The translations under genes and the position numbers were made by a program. Below the pieces are notes generated by a model. It had not been told where the DNA came from, searched no databases, and saw only the letters and a program-made list of their open reading frames with translations. A stretch of DNA of 64,000 nt from Labrys okinawensis (GTDB lineage Bacteria > Pseudomonadota > Alphaproteobacteria > Rhizobiales > Labraceae), in contig NZ_PUEJ01000002.1 in assembly GCF_002982075.1 (NCBI RefSeq), forward strand, positions 1 to 64,000, given 5' to 3'. Within the stretch, counting starts at the first letter, position 1. Each line of letters starts with the position of its first letter. This document shows positions 9,086 to 17,711 of the stretch, in pieces.

Positions 9086-10219
9086 TCAGCCGAAGGTCTT
9101 GCGCGGGTCCAGCGCATCGCGCACGGCTTCCCCCACCAGGATCAGCAGCGACAGCAGCAATGCCGTCACCGTGAAGCCGGAGATGGTGAGCCAATAGGCA
9201 TTGGGCCTGGCCTGCGCCTGCTTGAGCAGTTCGCCGAGCGAGGCGGTGCCCGGAGGCAGGCCGAGGCCGAGATAGTCCAGCGCCGTCAGGGTCGAGATGG
9301 CGCCCGAGAGAATGAAGGGCAGCATGGTCAGCGTGGCCACCGTCGCGTTGGGCAGCAGATGCTTGATCATGATGGTGGTGTCGGACAGCCCGAGCGCCTT
9401 GGCCGCCCGCACATATTCGAGATTGCGGGCGCGCAGGAACTCGGCACGGACCACCGCCACCAGCGCCATCCAGGAAAACAGTAGGAGGATGCCGAGCAGT
9501 ACCCAGAAGCCCGGCGCCAGCACCGCCGAGATGATGATGAGCAGATAGAGCGAGGGAATGCTGGTCCAGATCTCGATGGCGCGCTGGAAGATCAGGTCGA
9601 CCCAACCGCCGAAATAGCCCTGCACCGCGCCGGCAGCCACGCCGATGAGCGAGGAAAAGAAGGTGAGGATCAGGCCGAAGAGCAGGGAAATCCGGGTACC
9701 GTAGATGATGCGGGCCAGTACGTCGCGGCCGGTATCGTCGGTGCCAAGCCAGTTCCATTCGATGTCGCGGCAGGTCGTCCCGCCGACAGCCAGGGCGGCC
9801 TCGCGGCACTGGTCGTCGCCCAGCGCCCAGGTGGGCGGCGAGGGCACGCCGCCGGCCGGCGGATTCTTGTTGATGGTCTGCGGACCATAGCGAATGGGGG
9901 CCCAGAGCACGAAGGCACCGCGATCGGCCAGCAGCTTGACGAGGTAGGGATCGCGGAAATTCGCCGGTCCCGGCAGGTCTCCGCCGAGATCGGTCTCGTC
10001 ATAATCGACGAAGACCGGCGTAAAGACCTGTCCTTTGTCGATGATCAGCAGGGGCTTCTCGTTGGCGATGAATTCGGCGAACAGCGACAGGATGAAGAGG
10101 GCGAGAAAGAGCCAGAACGACCAGTAGCCGCGCCGGTTGGCCTTGAAATTGTTGAGGCGCCGCCGGTTGAGAGGCGACAGTTTCAGCCAACCCCGCCTGG
10201 TTTGGATGGCAGCCTCCAT
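9086..10219 (-). CDS. yejE: ABC transporter permease, YejE type (oligopeptide/microcin C)
   Basis: A 377-residue inner-membrane permease. The N-terminus ([20 protein letters not shown]) precedes the first membrane segment. A long periplasmic stretch (about residues 55-140) is typical of YejE. Then [21 protein letters not shown], the DppC/OppC-like landmark, opens the transport domain, and the EAA loop is at [20 protein letters not shown]. It pairs with YejB directly upstream (one base apart) to form the channel of a peptide importer. No binding protein (YejA) or ATPase (YejF) gene adjoins it: tRNA-Arg follows. Confidence 0.92.
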   Translation of the reverse strand: MEAAIQTRRGWLKLSPLNRRRLNNFKANRRGYWSFWLFLALFILSLFAEFIANEKPLLIIDKGQVFTPVFVDYDETDLGGDLPGPANFRDPYLVKLLADRGAFVLWAPIRYGPQTINKNPPAGGVPSPPTWALGDDQCREAALAVGGTTCRDIEWNWLGTDDTGRDVLARIIYGTRISLLFGLILTFFSSLIGVAAGAVQGYFGGWVDLIFQRAIEIWTSIPSLYLLIIISAVLAPGFWVLLGILLLFSWMALVAVVRAEFLRARNLEYVRAAKALGLSDTTIMIKHLLPNATVATLTMLPFILSGAISTLTALDYLGLGLPPGTASLGELLKQAQARPNAYWLTISGFTVTALLLSLLILVGEAVRDALDPRKTFG

Positions 10220-10220
10220 C

Positions 10221-11294
10221 TCAAACCTCTCGCGCTTCGAAGTCGATGCGCGGATCGACGAACATATAGATCAGGTCGGTGGCCAGATTGATGACGAGAG
10301 CCACCAGCGCCAGGATATAGATGGAGGCCAGCACCACGGGATAGTCGCGGTTGACAACCGATTCATAGTTCAGCCGGCCCAGGCCATTGAGCTCGAAGGT
10401 CTGCTCGATCAGCAGCGATCCGGTGAACAGCGCCGAGATGAAGGCGGCGGGAAAGCTCGCGATCACGATCAGCATGGCGTTGCGGAAGACATGGCCGTAG
10501 AGCACCCGGCGCGGCGACAGCCCCTTCATGCGCGCCGTCAGCACATATTGCTTGCGGATCTCGTCGAGGAAGGCGTTCTTGGTCATCATCGTCAGCGTGG
10601 CGAAGGCCGAGACTCCCATGGCGATCAGCGGCAGCGTCATGTGCCAGGCATAGTCGGCGATCTTGCCCCACAGCGACAATTCGTTCCAATTGTCGGAAAC
10701 AAGCCGGCCGTTGGGAAAGATCTGCCAGAAGGCGCTGCCGGCGAACAGGGTGATCAGCAGGATGCCGAGGGTGAAGCCGGGGATGGCGTAGCCGACGATG
10801 ATGACCGCGCTGGTCCAGCCATCGAAGAAGGAGCCGTCCTTGATGGCCTTGCGGATGCCCAGCGGTATCGAGATCGCATAGGAGAGCAGCATCACCCACA
10901 GGCCGATGGAGATCGAGACCGGCAATTTCTCGGCAATCAGCGTGGTGACAGGCGTATCGCGGAAATAGCTCTGGCCGAAGTTGAAGGTGGCGTAGTTCTT
11001 GATCATCAGCCAGAACTGCTCGTAGACCGGCTTGTCGAAGCCATATTGCTTGCGCAGGCTGGCGATGAAGGCGGGATCGAGCCCCTGGGAACCGCGATAT
11101 TGCGAGGCGCCGGCATTGAAGCTCGGCGCCGGCCCGCCGATGTCGCCCCCGCCCCCGGCATTGCCCGACAGCATCGACACCATGCGCTCCACCGGACCGC
11201 CGGGCACGATCTGGATGATGGCAAAGGAGATCAGCATGATGCCGAACAAGGTCGGCACGATCAGCGCGAGGCGGCGCAGGACATAGGCGAGCAA
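10221..11294 (-). CDS. yejB: ABC transporter permease, YejB type (oligopeptide/microcin C)
   Basis: A 357-residue permease beginning MLAYVLRRLALIVPTLFGIMLISFAIIQ, the conserved first membrane helix of the DppB/OppB family, then a large periplasmic loop (VPGGPVERMVSMLSG onward). The EAA-loop region is QYVLTARMKGLSPRRVLYGHVFRNAML, and it ends with ATDLIYMFVDPRIDFEA, typical of this family. It is co-transcribed with yejE. In enterics yejA lies upstream and yejF downstream; here a 156-bp inverted-repeat element and lptB lie upstream instead. Confidence 0.92.
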   Translation of the reverse strand: MLAYVLRRLALIVPTLFGIMLISFAIIQIVPGGPVERMVSMLSGNAGGGGDIGGPAPSFNAGASQYRGSQGLDPAFIASLRKQYGFDKPVYEQFWLMIKNYATFNFGQSYFRDTPVTTLIAEKLPVSISIGLWVMLLSYAISIPLGIRKAIKDGSFFDGWTSAVIIVGYAIPGFTLGILLITLFAGSAFWQIFPNGRLVSDNWNELSLWGKIADYAWHMTLPLIAMGVSAFATLTMMTKNAFLDEIRKQYVLTARMKGLSPRRVLYGHVFRNAMLIVIASFPAAFISALFTGSLLIEQTFELNGLGRLNYESVVNRDYPVVLASIYILALVALVINLATDLIYMFVDPRIDFEAREV

Positions 11295-11367
11295 ATCGAC
11301 GTTCCGGGTTGGCCTGTCGAACCTAGAGGAGAATCAGGGCGATGGGAATCCTGGCGGGACGCGGAAC

Positions 11368-11523
11368 ACCCCTCATCCGGCTGCCGCCACCTTCTCCCGC
11401 AAGGGGAGAAGGCACCTTGTTCGGATTGCGTATCGCTTTCGCGCTGCCCAACGTCGAACGGCCTTAGACCATTGCTCCCCTTCTCCCCTTGCGGGAGAAG
11501 GTCCCGGCAGGGGGATGAGGGGT
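11368..11523. repeat. 156-bp element with 45-bp inverted-repeat arms
   Basis: Left arm 11368-11412 and right arm 11479-11523 are reverse complements with about five mismatches. Each arm also contains its own hairpin (CTTCTCCC...GGGGAGAAG). The 66-base centre has no gene. It sits in the gap between lptB and yejB, both leftward. Its form (CCCCTCATCC plus CTTCTCCC hairpins) resembles intergenic palindromes widespread in Rhizobiales genomes. I have not matched it to a named family. Confidence 0.85.
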
Positions 11524-11537
11524 GATCCACAGCCCCC

Positions 11538-12347
11538 TCACATCCTGAATTCGCTGCCCAGATAGAGCCGGCGGGCTTCGGGATTGTCGATGATCTCCTG
11601 CGGCGTGCCCTGGGTCAGTACATGGCCCGAATGGATGATGTAGGCCCGGTCGATCAGGGCCAGGGTCTCGCGCACATTGTGGTCGGTGATCAGCACGCCG
11701 ATGCCGCGATTGGTCAGATGGCGCACCAGGGTCTGGATGTCGCCGACCGCGATCGGATCGATGCCGGCGAAAGGCTCGTCCAGCAGCATGAAGGACGGAC
11801 GGCCAGCCAAAGCGCGCGCGATTTCCACGCGCCGGCGTTCGCCGCCCGAGAGCGCGATGGAGGCCGTCTTGCGCAGGCGGCCGATCTTGAACTCCTCGAG
11901 CAATTCGTCGAGCTGGCGCTCGCGCTCGGCCTTGTTCGGCTCAACGATTTCGAGAACGGCGCGGATATTCTCCTCGACGTTCAGGCCGCGGAAGATCGAG
12001 GCCTCCTGCGGCAGATAGCCGATGCCGAGCCGGGCGCGCCGATACATCGGCAGTGTCGTGACGTCATGGCCGTCGAGTTCGATGCGGCCATGGTCCGGCG
12101 GCACCAGGCCGGTGATCATGTAGAAGACCGTGGTCTTGCCGGCGCCATTCGGACCGAGCAGGCCGACAGCCTCGCCGCGACGAACCTCGAGGCTGACGTC
12201 GCTCACGACCGTGCGCTTACCATAGGTCTTGGCAATCGACACCACCGAGAGCGTGCCCTCGACACTGACGGCCGGCCCTGCTTCATCGCCGTCAGCCGCG
12301 TATTGCACCATCTCGCTCATGCCTGGCCCGCACTCTTCCTGCGGCAT
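11538..12347 (-). CDS. lptB: LPS export ABC transporter ATP-binding protein LptB
   Basis: LptB is the cytoplasmic ATPase that, with LptF/LptG, extracts lipopolysaccharide from the inner membrane into the LptC-LptA bridge. The 269 residues contain Walker A GPNGAGKTT, Q-loop YLPQEASIF, signature LSGGERRR, Walker B FMLLDEPFAGIDP and the H-loop LITDHNVRET. The LptB-specific SIFRGLNVEENI is also present. The N-terminus is longer than usual by about 25 residues; ATG at about position 10 or 13 of the frame would be alternative starts. It lies downstream of the lptC-lptA genes, but a 270-base gap with a repeat element separates it from lptA'. The usual downstream neighbours rpoN, hpf and ptsN are absent. 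Confidence 0.95.
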   Translation of the reverse strand: MPQEECGPGMSEMVQYAADGDEAGPAVSVEGTLSVVSIAKTYGKRTVVSDVSLEVRRGEAVGLLGPNGAGKTTVFYMITGLVPPDHGRIELDGHDVTTLPMYRRARLGIGYLPQEASIFRGLNVEENIRAVLEIVEPNKAERERQLDELLEEFKIGRLRKTASIALSGGERRRVEIARALAGRPSFMLLDEPFAGIDPIAVGDIQTLVRHLTNRGIGVLITDHNVRETLALIDRAYIIHSGHVLTQGTPQEIIDNPEARRLYLGSEFRM

Positions 12348-12483
12348 CGGGCCCGATGCCGCGTTTTCCTGTTATCACGCCGTCCTGCCGAAAACCGGCA
12401 TGCATCGCGCATCCCGGTGTCCGATGACAGCTTTGCCGCCTGCCGGTGAATATCTCGTTCATCGGGCAAAAACATGCTGCCCC

Positions 12484-12588
12484 AGAGCAAAGCGCGTTCA
12501 GGCGTGAACGCTTGTTTGCTCTAGCTCTTTGTTTCGATGCGTCTTTGCGATTCTTGGTGACTGCATCTAATCGCAAAACGCTATAGCG
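12484..12588 (+). repeat. 105-bp double-hairpin repeat, copy A
   Basis: Two adjacent hairpins. The first has outer arms AGAGCAAA/TTTGCTCT with an inner CGTTCA/TGAACG pair (12484-12522). The second has arms TTTGCGATT/AATCGCAAA (about 12544-12578) plus GCGT/ACGC. The element ends in CTATAGCG. It lies inside the lpt gene series, between lptA' and lptB. The same unit recurs at 18147-18251, 44278-44382 and 57795-57898. Confidence 0.9.
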
Positions 12589-12617
12589 TTCCGCTCTGGC
12601 GACGGCACGTCCGTGGA

Positions 12618-13316
12618 TCAACACTTCTGGTCGCCCGAGACGAAATGGCCGGTGGTGCCGCCGGTGACGGTGGCACGGCCGGTCTGGGTGTTGACCACCA
12701 GCTTCTTGCCGCGCAGCACGTTGCAGCCCTGGCTCATCACCACTTCCTGGCCCGTCAGCGTGGCGATGTTGGTCTCCATGTCGAGGATGCCGTCATCGCC
12801 GGTCGCCTTCTGGTCGGGGGCAGTGACGACGACATTGCCCTTGGCCACCAGCTTCTTGACCTTGTTCTCCGCCGGTTCCGGCGGCGCATCGGCGCCGGCG
12901 GCTTCAGCGGTCGAGGAGGCATCGGCCGGCAGCGCCGCCGAGGGGCTCGCCTGCTGTGCTGCCGAGGGAGTCGCCGGCTGAGTCGGGCTGGCGCCGGCGG
13001 CATCGGCGGGCTGCTTGCCCGGCGGCGAGGCGGCTTCGTAGAAGACGGTCAATTCCTCGGCGGTGAGTGTCGATTCGCCCTGGGTCGCCACCACATTGCC
13101 GGTGAAGATCGCCTTCTGCTCGTCCTGATGGGTTTCGAGTTGATCGGCCTTGATGTTTACCGGCTTGTCATTATCGGAGGAGAAGCCCTGGAAAGGCGTG
13201 GACGGCTTCTTCTCCTGCGCGCCGGCCGGCAAGGCCAGTGATGAAACGAGCAGCGCCAGCGGCAGCAACAGCGCCGGAGCGAGGCGACGAGACGTCGGGC
13301 TGGGTCGCATCATCAC
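12618..13316 (-). CDS. lptA: LptA/OstA-family periplasmic LPS-transport protein, second tandem copy
   Basis: A 232-residue exported protein: signal peptide to about residue 33 (ending AGAQ), then two OstA/LptA-like blocks. The first is residues 36-93 (KPVNIKADQLETHQDEQKA, FTGNVVATQGESTLTAEELT). The second is 152-232 (VKKLVAKGNVVVTAPDQKA, ILDMETNIATLTGQEVV). Between them, residues 95-150 are a Pro/Ala/Ser/Thr-rich low-complexity insert that breaks the normally continuous beta-jellyroll. It is a paralogue of the gene just upstream (12 bases away) and matches it closely outside the insert. LptA bridges LptC and LptD across the periplasm. Which copy is the main bridge protein cannot be told from sequence. 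Confidence 0.88.
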   Translation of the reverse strand: MMMRPSPTSRRLAPALLLPLALLVSSLALPAGAQEKKPSTPFQGFSSDNDKPVNIKADQLETHQDEQKAIFTGNVVATQGESTLTAEELTVFYEAASPPGKQPADAAGASPTQPATPSAAQQASPSAALPADASSTAEAAGADAPPEPAENKVKKLVAKGNVVVTAPDQKATGDDGILDMETNIATLTGQEVVMSQGCNVLRGKKLVVNTQTGRATVTGGTTGHFVSGDQKC

Positions 13317-13328
13317 GGGCCTGTTTCC

Positions 13329-14099
13329 TCAATTGCTTTTTTTCTGGCTGCCCTGGGTGAAGACGCCGGATACGCCGACGCCGCCACCCTCGACCTTTGC
13401 GACGCCGGTCTTGAGGTTGACGATCAGCTTGGTGCCCTTCAGCACGTTCGGGCCCTGGATCATCACCACCTCGCCGCCGCTCAGCGTGGCGATATTGGTC
13501 GCCATGTCCATCACGCCATTGTTGCCGGTCGCCTTCTGGTCCTTGGAGGTGACGACGACATTGCCGCGGGCGACCAGCTTCTTGATGGAACTGGCCGGCG
13601 TGCCCGAACCGGAGGCGGGCGCCTTGCTGGTGTCAGCAGGCTTGGTGTCGGCAGGCTTGGCTTCGGTCGTCTTGGCATCGCCGGCCGGCTGGCCATCGGC
13701 AGGCTTGGCATCGGCAGGCTTGGCGTCGGTAGGCTTGGCGTCGGCGGCCTTCGGATCAGCAGGTTTGGCATCAGCCGCCTTGGCGTCCTTGGCCTTGCCA
13801 TCTTTGGCGGCGCCGTTGGCGTTGTTGTCGACATTCTCGTAGAACACGGTCAGTTCGTTGGTGCGCAGGGTGGAGTCACCCTGCGTCGCCACCACATTGC
13901 CGGTGAACACCGCCTTTTGCTCGTCCTGATGCACTTCGAGTGAATCCGACTTGACGTCGACGGGTTTGCCGCTGTCGGAGGAGAAACCCTGGAACGGGCT
14001 GGCCGCCTTCTTCGGGGCGGCGCCGGCATCGGCAGCCGTCAGAGCCAGGGCGAGCGGCAGCACCGCGAGAGGCACCAGGCGGCGGATTTTCATCGTCAT
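13329..14099 (-). CDS. lptA: LptA/OstA-family periplasmic LPS-transport protein, first tandem copy
   Basis: A 256-residue protein with signal peptide (about residues 1-28). The first OstA block is at 45-90 (KSDSLEVHQDEQKAVFTGNV, STLRTNELTVFYEN) and the second at 172-256 (KKLVARGNVVVTSKDQKA, VMDMATNIATLSGGEVVM). The insert at 92-171 is built from degenerate Lys-Pro-Ala-Asp units (ADAKPADAKPAD) and is flexible and highly charged. Start ATG 14099 overlaps the lptC stop by four bases, so the two are translationally coupled. It shares a layout with the next gene but the insert sequence differs in composition, which points to duplication followed by separate insert evolution. Confidence 0.9.
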   Translation of the reverse strand: MTMKIRRLVPLAVLPLALALTAADAGAAPKKAASPFQGFSSDSGKPVDVKSDSLEVHQDEQKAVFTGNVVATQGDSTLRTNELTVFYENVDNNANGAAKDGKAKDAKAADAKPADPKAADAKPTDAKPADAKPADGQPAGDAKTTEAKPADTKPADTSKAPASGSGTPASSIKKLVARGNVVVTSKDQKATGNNGVMDMATNIATLSGGEVVMIQGPNVLKGTKLIVNLKTGVAKVEGGGVGVSGVFTQGSQKKSN

Positions 14100-14923
14100 T
14101 GGGTAGGATTTCCCTGCGCTGGATTGGCTGGATTGGGGGGAGCGGCATTGGGAGCCGGCGTATTATCGGGCGGCGAAGCGGGCGTTTCGGAGCCGTCACC
14201 CCCCTCTTCCGCTTCCGGCTTGTAGGGCACCTTGAAGCTGGCGCTGACGCCGTCCTTGAACAGGATTTTCGCACCACCCTGCACGATGCTCAGGCCATTG
14301 CCGGAAATCGTACCGGAAGTGAGATTGACGGTGACCGGCTCCTTGCTGGTGACCGTGCTGGCCTTGAGGTCGATGCTGGCGCTCTTCAAGGTAGCGTCAT
14401 AGCCCTTGGTGGAGCGAACGCGCACATCGCCCTTGAGATCGAGAAGCTGGCCGACCGTGTCGAAGGTGCCGGCTTCGGCGCTCAGCGTGGCATCGCTCTG
14501 GTCGGGCGCGGTGATCACCGCCTTCAACCCGGTCAGACTGACCACGCCGGGCACGTTGACCTTCTGCGTTCCGCCGGTGGCGGTGACGTCGTATTTCTGC
14601 CCGCGATTGTTGGAGCCGGTCAGATGGGGCCTTTCGACCGCCAGAATCCCCTCGCCGGACGGCTTGACGGGATCGGGCACGATGACCGGCTGCGGGGCAA
14701 AGGGGTTGAACACCGCCAGAAAGACAAACACGCCCGCTCCGGCAACCGCTGTGGCGGGCACGGCAAACTTCAGGAAACGCACCAGCCTGCTGTGAGCGCG
14801 GGCAGCTTTGAAAGCGCTTTCACGCGAAGGCATGGCGGGTTGGGGGATCTTGACCCGCGCATCCATGATATCGGCCAAACGAATACCTTCCAAACGCTGC
14901 TGGCGGCGGGAAACCATCGCCAC
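14096..14923 (-). CDS. lptC: LPS export periplasmic protein LptC
   Basis: LptC is the inner-membrane-anchored protein that passes LPS from LptBFG to LptA. The 275 residues have a basic cytoplasmic N-terminus (about 1-50, with the SRLVRFLKFAVP lead-in), one membrane helix at about 52-72 (VAGAGVFVFLAVF), then the LptC beta domain. Features include RPHLTGSNNRGQKYDVTA and AEAGTFDTVGQLLDLKGDVRV, family landmarks in alphaproteobacteria. The C-terminus is a Pro/Asn/Ala-rich tail. It overlaps lptA by ATGA and follows rnd, the standard alphaproteobacterial order. Confidence 0.93.
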   Translation of the reverse strand: MAMVSRRQQRLEGIRLADIMDARVKIPQPAMPSRESAFKAARAHSRLVRFLKFAVPATAVAGAGVFVFLAVFNPFAPQPVIVPDPVKPSGEGILAVERPHLTGSNNRGQKYDVTATGGTQKVNVPGVVSLTGLKAVITAPDQSDATLSAEAGTFDTVGQLLDLKGDVRVRSTKGYDATLKSASIDLKASTVTSKEPVTVNLTSGTISGNGLSIVQGGAKILFKDGVSASFKVPYKPEAEEGGDGSETPASPPDNTPAPNAAPPNPANPAQGNPTQ

Positions 14924-15149
14924 CGACCATCATATTGCGATGCGAAGTGGAGACGTCAACCCGGCGCCGGCGGCGCCGTCCATCCCTGCCTGCAATTCCT
15001 GAACTTTGGGTGAAAATCGCAACAGGTGCGCTCTCATAGCAGATTTCCGCCCCAGGGGGAATGTGCCGAGGGGAACGCGTCACGCCGCCGTCACCCGCCG
15101 GGCCTTCCGGACGGGCACGAATATGGGAGCGAGGCATGAGGCCCCGGTC

Positions 15150-15764
15150 TCAGCTATGGGCGAAGATATCGGTCTCGGGCCAGCCATTGAGGTCGAGCAG
15201 CGCCCGCGTCGGCAGAAAGTCGAAACAGGCGCGCGCCATTTCTGAGCGTCCCTCCCGCGCCAGGGTGACGTCGAGCTTGGCCTTGAGCTCGTGCAGATAG
15301 AGCACATCCGATGCGGCATAGGCGAGTTGGGCGTCGGTGAGCGTGTCCGCACCCCAGTCGGAGGATTGCTGCTGCTTGGAAAGGTCGATGCCGAGCAGTT
15401 CGCGCACCAGATCCTTGAGGCCGTGCCGGTCGGTGTAGGTGCGGGTGAGCCGGGAAGCGATCTTGGTGCAATAGACCGGCTTCGTCGCCACGCCGAAGGC
15501 ATTCTGCAGCGCGGCAATGTCGAAGCGGGCGAAATGGAAGATCTTGGTGACCGATGGATTGGCCAGCAACTGCTCGAGATTGGGGGCGCTCTTCTGCCCT
15601 TGGGCGATCTGCACCACATCGGCAGTACCATCCCCCGGCGAAAGCTGCACCACGCAGAGCCGGTCACGATGGGGGTTGAGGCCCATGGTCTCGGTATCGA
15701 TGGCGGCGCTGGTGGTGTAGCGGGACAGGTCGGGCAGATCGCCGCGGTGGTAGCGAATGGTCAC
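15150..15764 (-). CDS. rnd: ribonuclease D-like 3'-5' exonuclease
   Basis: A 204-residue single-domain DEDDy exonuclease. Exo I is DTETMG at residues 23-28, Exo II is HFARFDIAAL with the second Asp, and Exo III is YAASDVLYLH with the Tyr and Asp of the DEDDy subclass. It lacks the HRDC domains of full-length RNase D (about 375 residues), as is usual for the short alphaproteobacterial form encoded just upstream of lptC. Expected role: 3' trimming of structured RNAs such as tRNA precursors. It heads the leftward rnd-lptC-lptA-lptA' series, with 226 bases to lptC. Confidence 0.92.
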   Translation of the reverse strand: MTIRYHRGDLPDLSRYTTSAAIDTETMGLNPHRDRLCVVQLSPGDGTADVVQIAQGQKSAPNLEQLLANPSVTKIFHFARFDIAALQNAFGVATKPVYCTKIASRLTRTYTDRHGLKDLVRELLGIDLSKQQQSSDWGADTLTDAQLAYAASDVLYLHELKAKLDVTLAREGRSEMARACFDFLPTRALLDLNGWPETDIFAHS

Positions 15765-15870
15765 GGAAGCTTCCTGAACTCGATATCATTGGATCAGAGT
15801 GCAGATAGAACTCTCGCGAGACGATGTGCAAGAGGCGGAGGGGTCTGGGCGGTTGCGGACGAAGGGTTTC

Positions 15871-15956
15871 TCCCGGGACGGCCGGCTTCCAGCCGACTAT
15901 TCCTCCTCGGCAGGCACAACGTTTCCGGGAGCCGGCTGAAGGCGGCAGTCCCGGGA
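15871..15956. repeat. inverted repeat upstream of ubiB
   Basis: Arms TCCCGGGACGGCCGGCTTC (from 15871) and its imperfect reverse complement ending GTCCCGGGA (15956) enclose about 37 bases. The sequence lies between divergent rnd and ubiB, and the right arm is about 60 bases ahead of the ubiB start. It could form a large cruciform or a leader hairpin. No similarity to the other repeats in the window is obvious. Confidence 0.65.
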
Positions 15957-16018
15957 AGGTTTGCCAACGCGCCCGCGCGTGCTATCGACCTCCCCGCGAA
16001 TTCATTCGGCTGGTACCC

Positions 16019-17584
16019 TTGGCTTCTTTCCTCGACCCTTTTCGTCTCATGCGCGCGGGCTGGACGCTGGCCCGCGAAGGCGCGCTCGGCCTCGTCGACG
16101 TCCATGATTTGCCGGCGCCGGCAAGGCTGGTGGTGCGCCTCGGCCGGCTGGTCGAAAAACGCAATGTCAGCGGCGGCAAGGGCCTGGCCGCCGCCCTGGT
16201 GAAACTCGGTCCGAGCTGGGTGAAGCTCGGCCAGTTCCTGGCGACCAGGCCGGATGTCGTCGGCTTTGCCGTGGCGCGCGACCTGGAAGAGCTGCAGGAC
16301 CGCATGCCGCCCTTCCCGCAGGCCGTCGCCATCGCGGAAATCGAGAGGGCCCTGGGCGGCCCGCTGCACCAGTTCTTCGCCGAGCTTTCCGAGCCTGTCG
16401 CCGCCGCCTCGGTGGCACAGGTGCACAAGGGCGTCATCCGCGACGCCGACGGCGAGCGCGAAGTGGCGGTGAAGGTACTGCGCCCGGGCGTCGACCGGCG
16501 TTTCCGCTCCGACCTCTCCACCTTCTATTTCGCCGCGCGCACCATCGAGCGGCTCGATCCGCGTTCCAAGCGCCTCAAGCCGGTCGAGACGGTCGACATG
16601 CTGGCGCGCACCGTCGCCTTCGAGATGGATTCGCGCCTGGAGGCAGCTGCCCTGTCGGAAATGGCGGAAAACATCGCCGACGATCCCGATTTCCGTATCC
16701 CCGCGCCGGACTGGAACCGCACCGCCCGCTCTGTGCTGACGCTGGAATGGATCGAGGGCATCCCCCTCTCCGACATCGACCGGTTGAAGGCGGCCGGCTT
16801 CGATCTCGTCGATCTCGCCCGCATCATCATCCAGTCCTTCCTGCGCCATGCCATACGCGACGGCTTCTTCCACGCCGACATGCATCAGGGCAATCTGATG
16901 ATCGATGCCTCCGGCCAGCTCGTGGCCGTGGATTTCGGCATCATGGGCCGGGCCGGCCTGAAGGAGCGCCGCTTCCTCGCCGAAATCCTGCACGGCTTCA
17001 TCACCCGAAACTACCGGCGGGTGGCAGAGGTGCATTTCGAAGCGGGCTATGTGCCCTCGAGCCACTCGATTGACGATTTCGCCCAGGCGATCCGTGCCAT
17101 CGGGGAACCGATTCACCAGAAGCGGGCGGACGAGATCTCGATGGCCAAGCTCCTGACGCTGCTGTTCGAGATCACCGAACTCTTCGACATGAAGACCCGG
17201 CCCGAGCTGATCCTGCTGCAGAAGACCATGGTGGTGGTGGAAGGCGTCGCCCGGCGGCTCAATCCCAAGCTCGACATGTGGACGACGGCCGATCCGGTGG
17301 TGCGCGACTGGATCGAGCGCAATCTCGGCCCACTGGGCAAGCTCAGCGACCTGGGGCAGCAGACGCGGGAGGCCGGGAAATCATTCACCTTGCTGCCGAG
17401 CCTGCTCAATCGGGCCGAGACTCTTGCCGAACGTCTCAACGAGGCGACGGAAAAGGGCTTTGCCCTCAAGCCCGAGAGCATCGAGGCGATCGGCAGGGCC
17501 GAAGCCCGCCGCAATCGCTGGGGCAATGCCGCGTTGTGGATTATCGCCTTCGCAGCGCTCTACCTGGCCTGGAACCTGGTCTGA
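16019..17584 (+). CDS. ubiB: UbiB/ABC1-family atypical kinase (ubiquinone biosynthesis)
   Basis: UbiB is a membrane-bound atypical kinase/ATPase needed for coenzyme Q synthesis. Present are the KxGQ motif (WVKLGQFLATRPD), the nucleotide-lysine region REVAVKVLRPG, the catalytic-loop-like FFHADMHQGN, and the DFG-like VAVDFGIMGR. A hydrophobic C-terminal helix (ALWIIAFAALYLAWNLV) anchors it. The start is uncertain. TTG 16019 gives MASFLDPFRLMRAGWTLA, which fits the family N-terminus; ATG 16049 is ten residues shorter. The frame is open further upstream to 15824, but that part is Arg/Pro-rich and overlaps the inverted repeat. It usually follows ubiE; no ubiE is in the window. Confidence 0.92.
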   Translation: MASFLDPFRLMRAGWTLAREGALGLVDVHDLPAPARLVVRLGRLVEKRNVSGGKGLAAALVKLGPSWVKLGQFLATRPDVVGFAVARDLEELQDRMPPFPQAVAIAEIERALGGPLHQFFAELSEPVAAASVAQVHKGVIRDADGEREVAVKVLRPGVDRRFRSDLSTFYFAARTIERLDPRSKRLKPVETVDMLARTVAFEMDSRLEAAALSEMAENIADDPDFRIPAPDWNRTARSVLTLEWIEGIPLSDIDRLKAAGFDLVDLARIIIQSFLRHAIRDGFFHADMHQGNLMIDASGQLVAVDFGIMGRAGLKERRFLAEILHGFITRNYRRVAEVHFEAGYVPSSHSIDDFAQAIRAIGEPIHQKRADEISMAKLLTLLFEITELFDMKTRPELILLQKTMVVVEGVARRLNPKLDMWTTADPVVRDWIERNLGPLGKLSDLGQQTREAGKSFTLLPSLLNRAETLAERLNEATEKGFALKPESIEAIGRAEARRNRWGNAALWIIAFAALYLAWNLV

Positions 17585-17680
17585 ACGCAGCGGCGTAGAC
17601 CTATGCCAGGTGCCGTTGAAAACAAACTCGAGGCGTGGTCTCTGCTGAAAACCGGTATCGGCTGTCCGGTATGGTGCTTC

Positions 17681-17704
17681 GGGGGCCGAGCCGGCTCGGC
17701 CCCC
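17681..17704. terminator. bidirectional terminator-like palindrome
   Basis: A perfect 24-base palindrome, GGGGGCCGAGCC followed by GGCTCGGCCCCC, between the convergent ends of ubiB (17584) and the first DUF805 gene (17712). There is a short T-rich tail (TTCTCG) on the plus side only. It probably serves as a shared transcription stop. Confidence 0.65.
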
Positions 17705-17711
17705 TTCTCGT

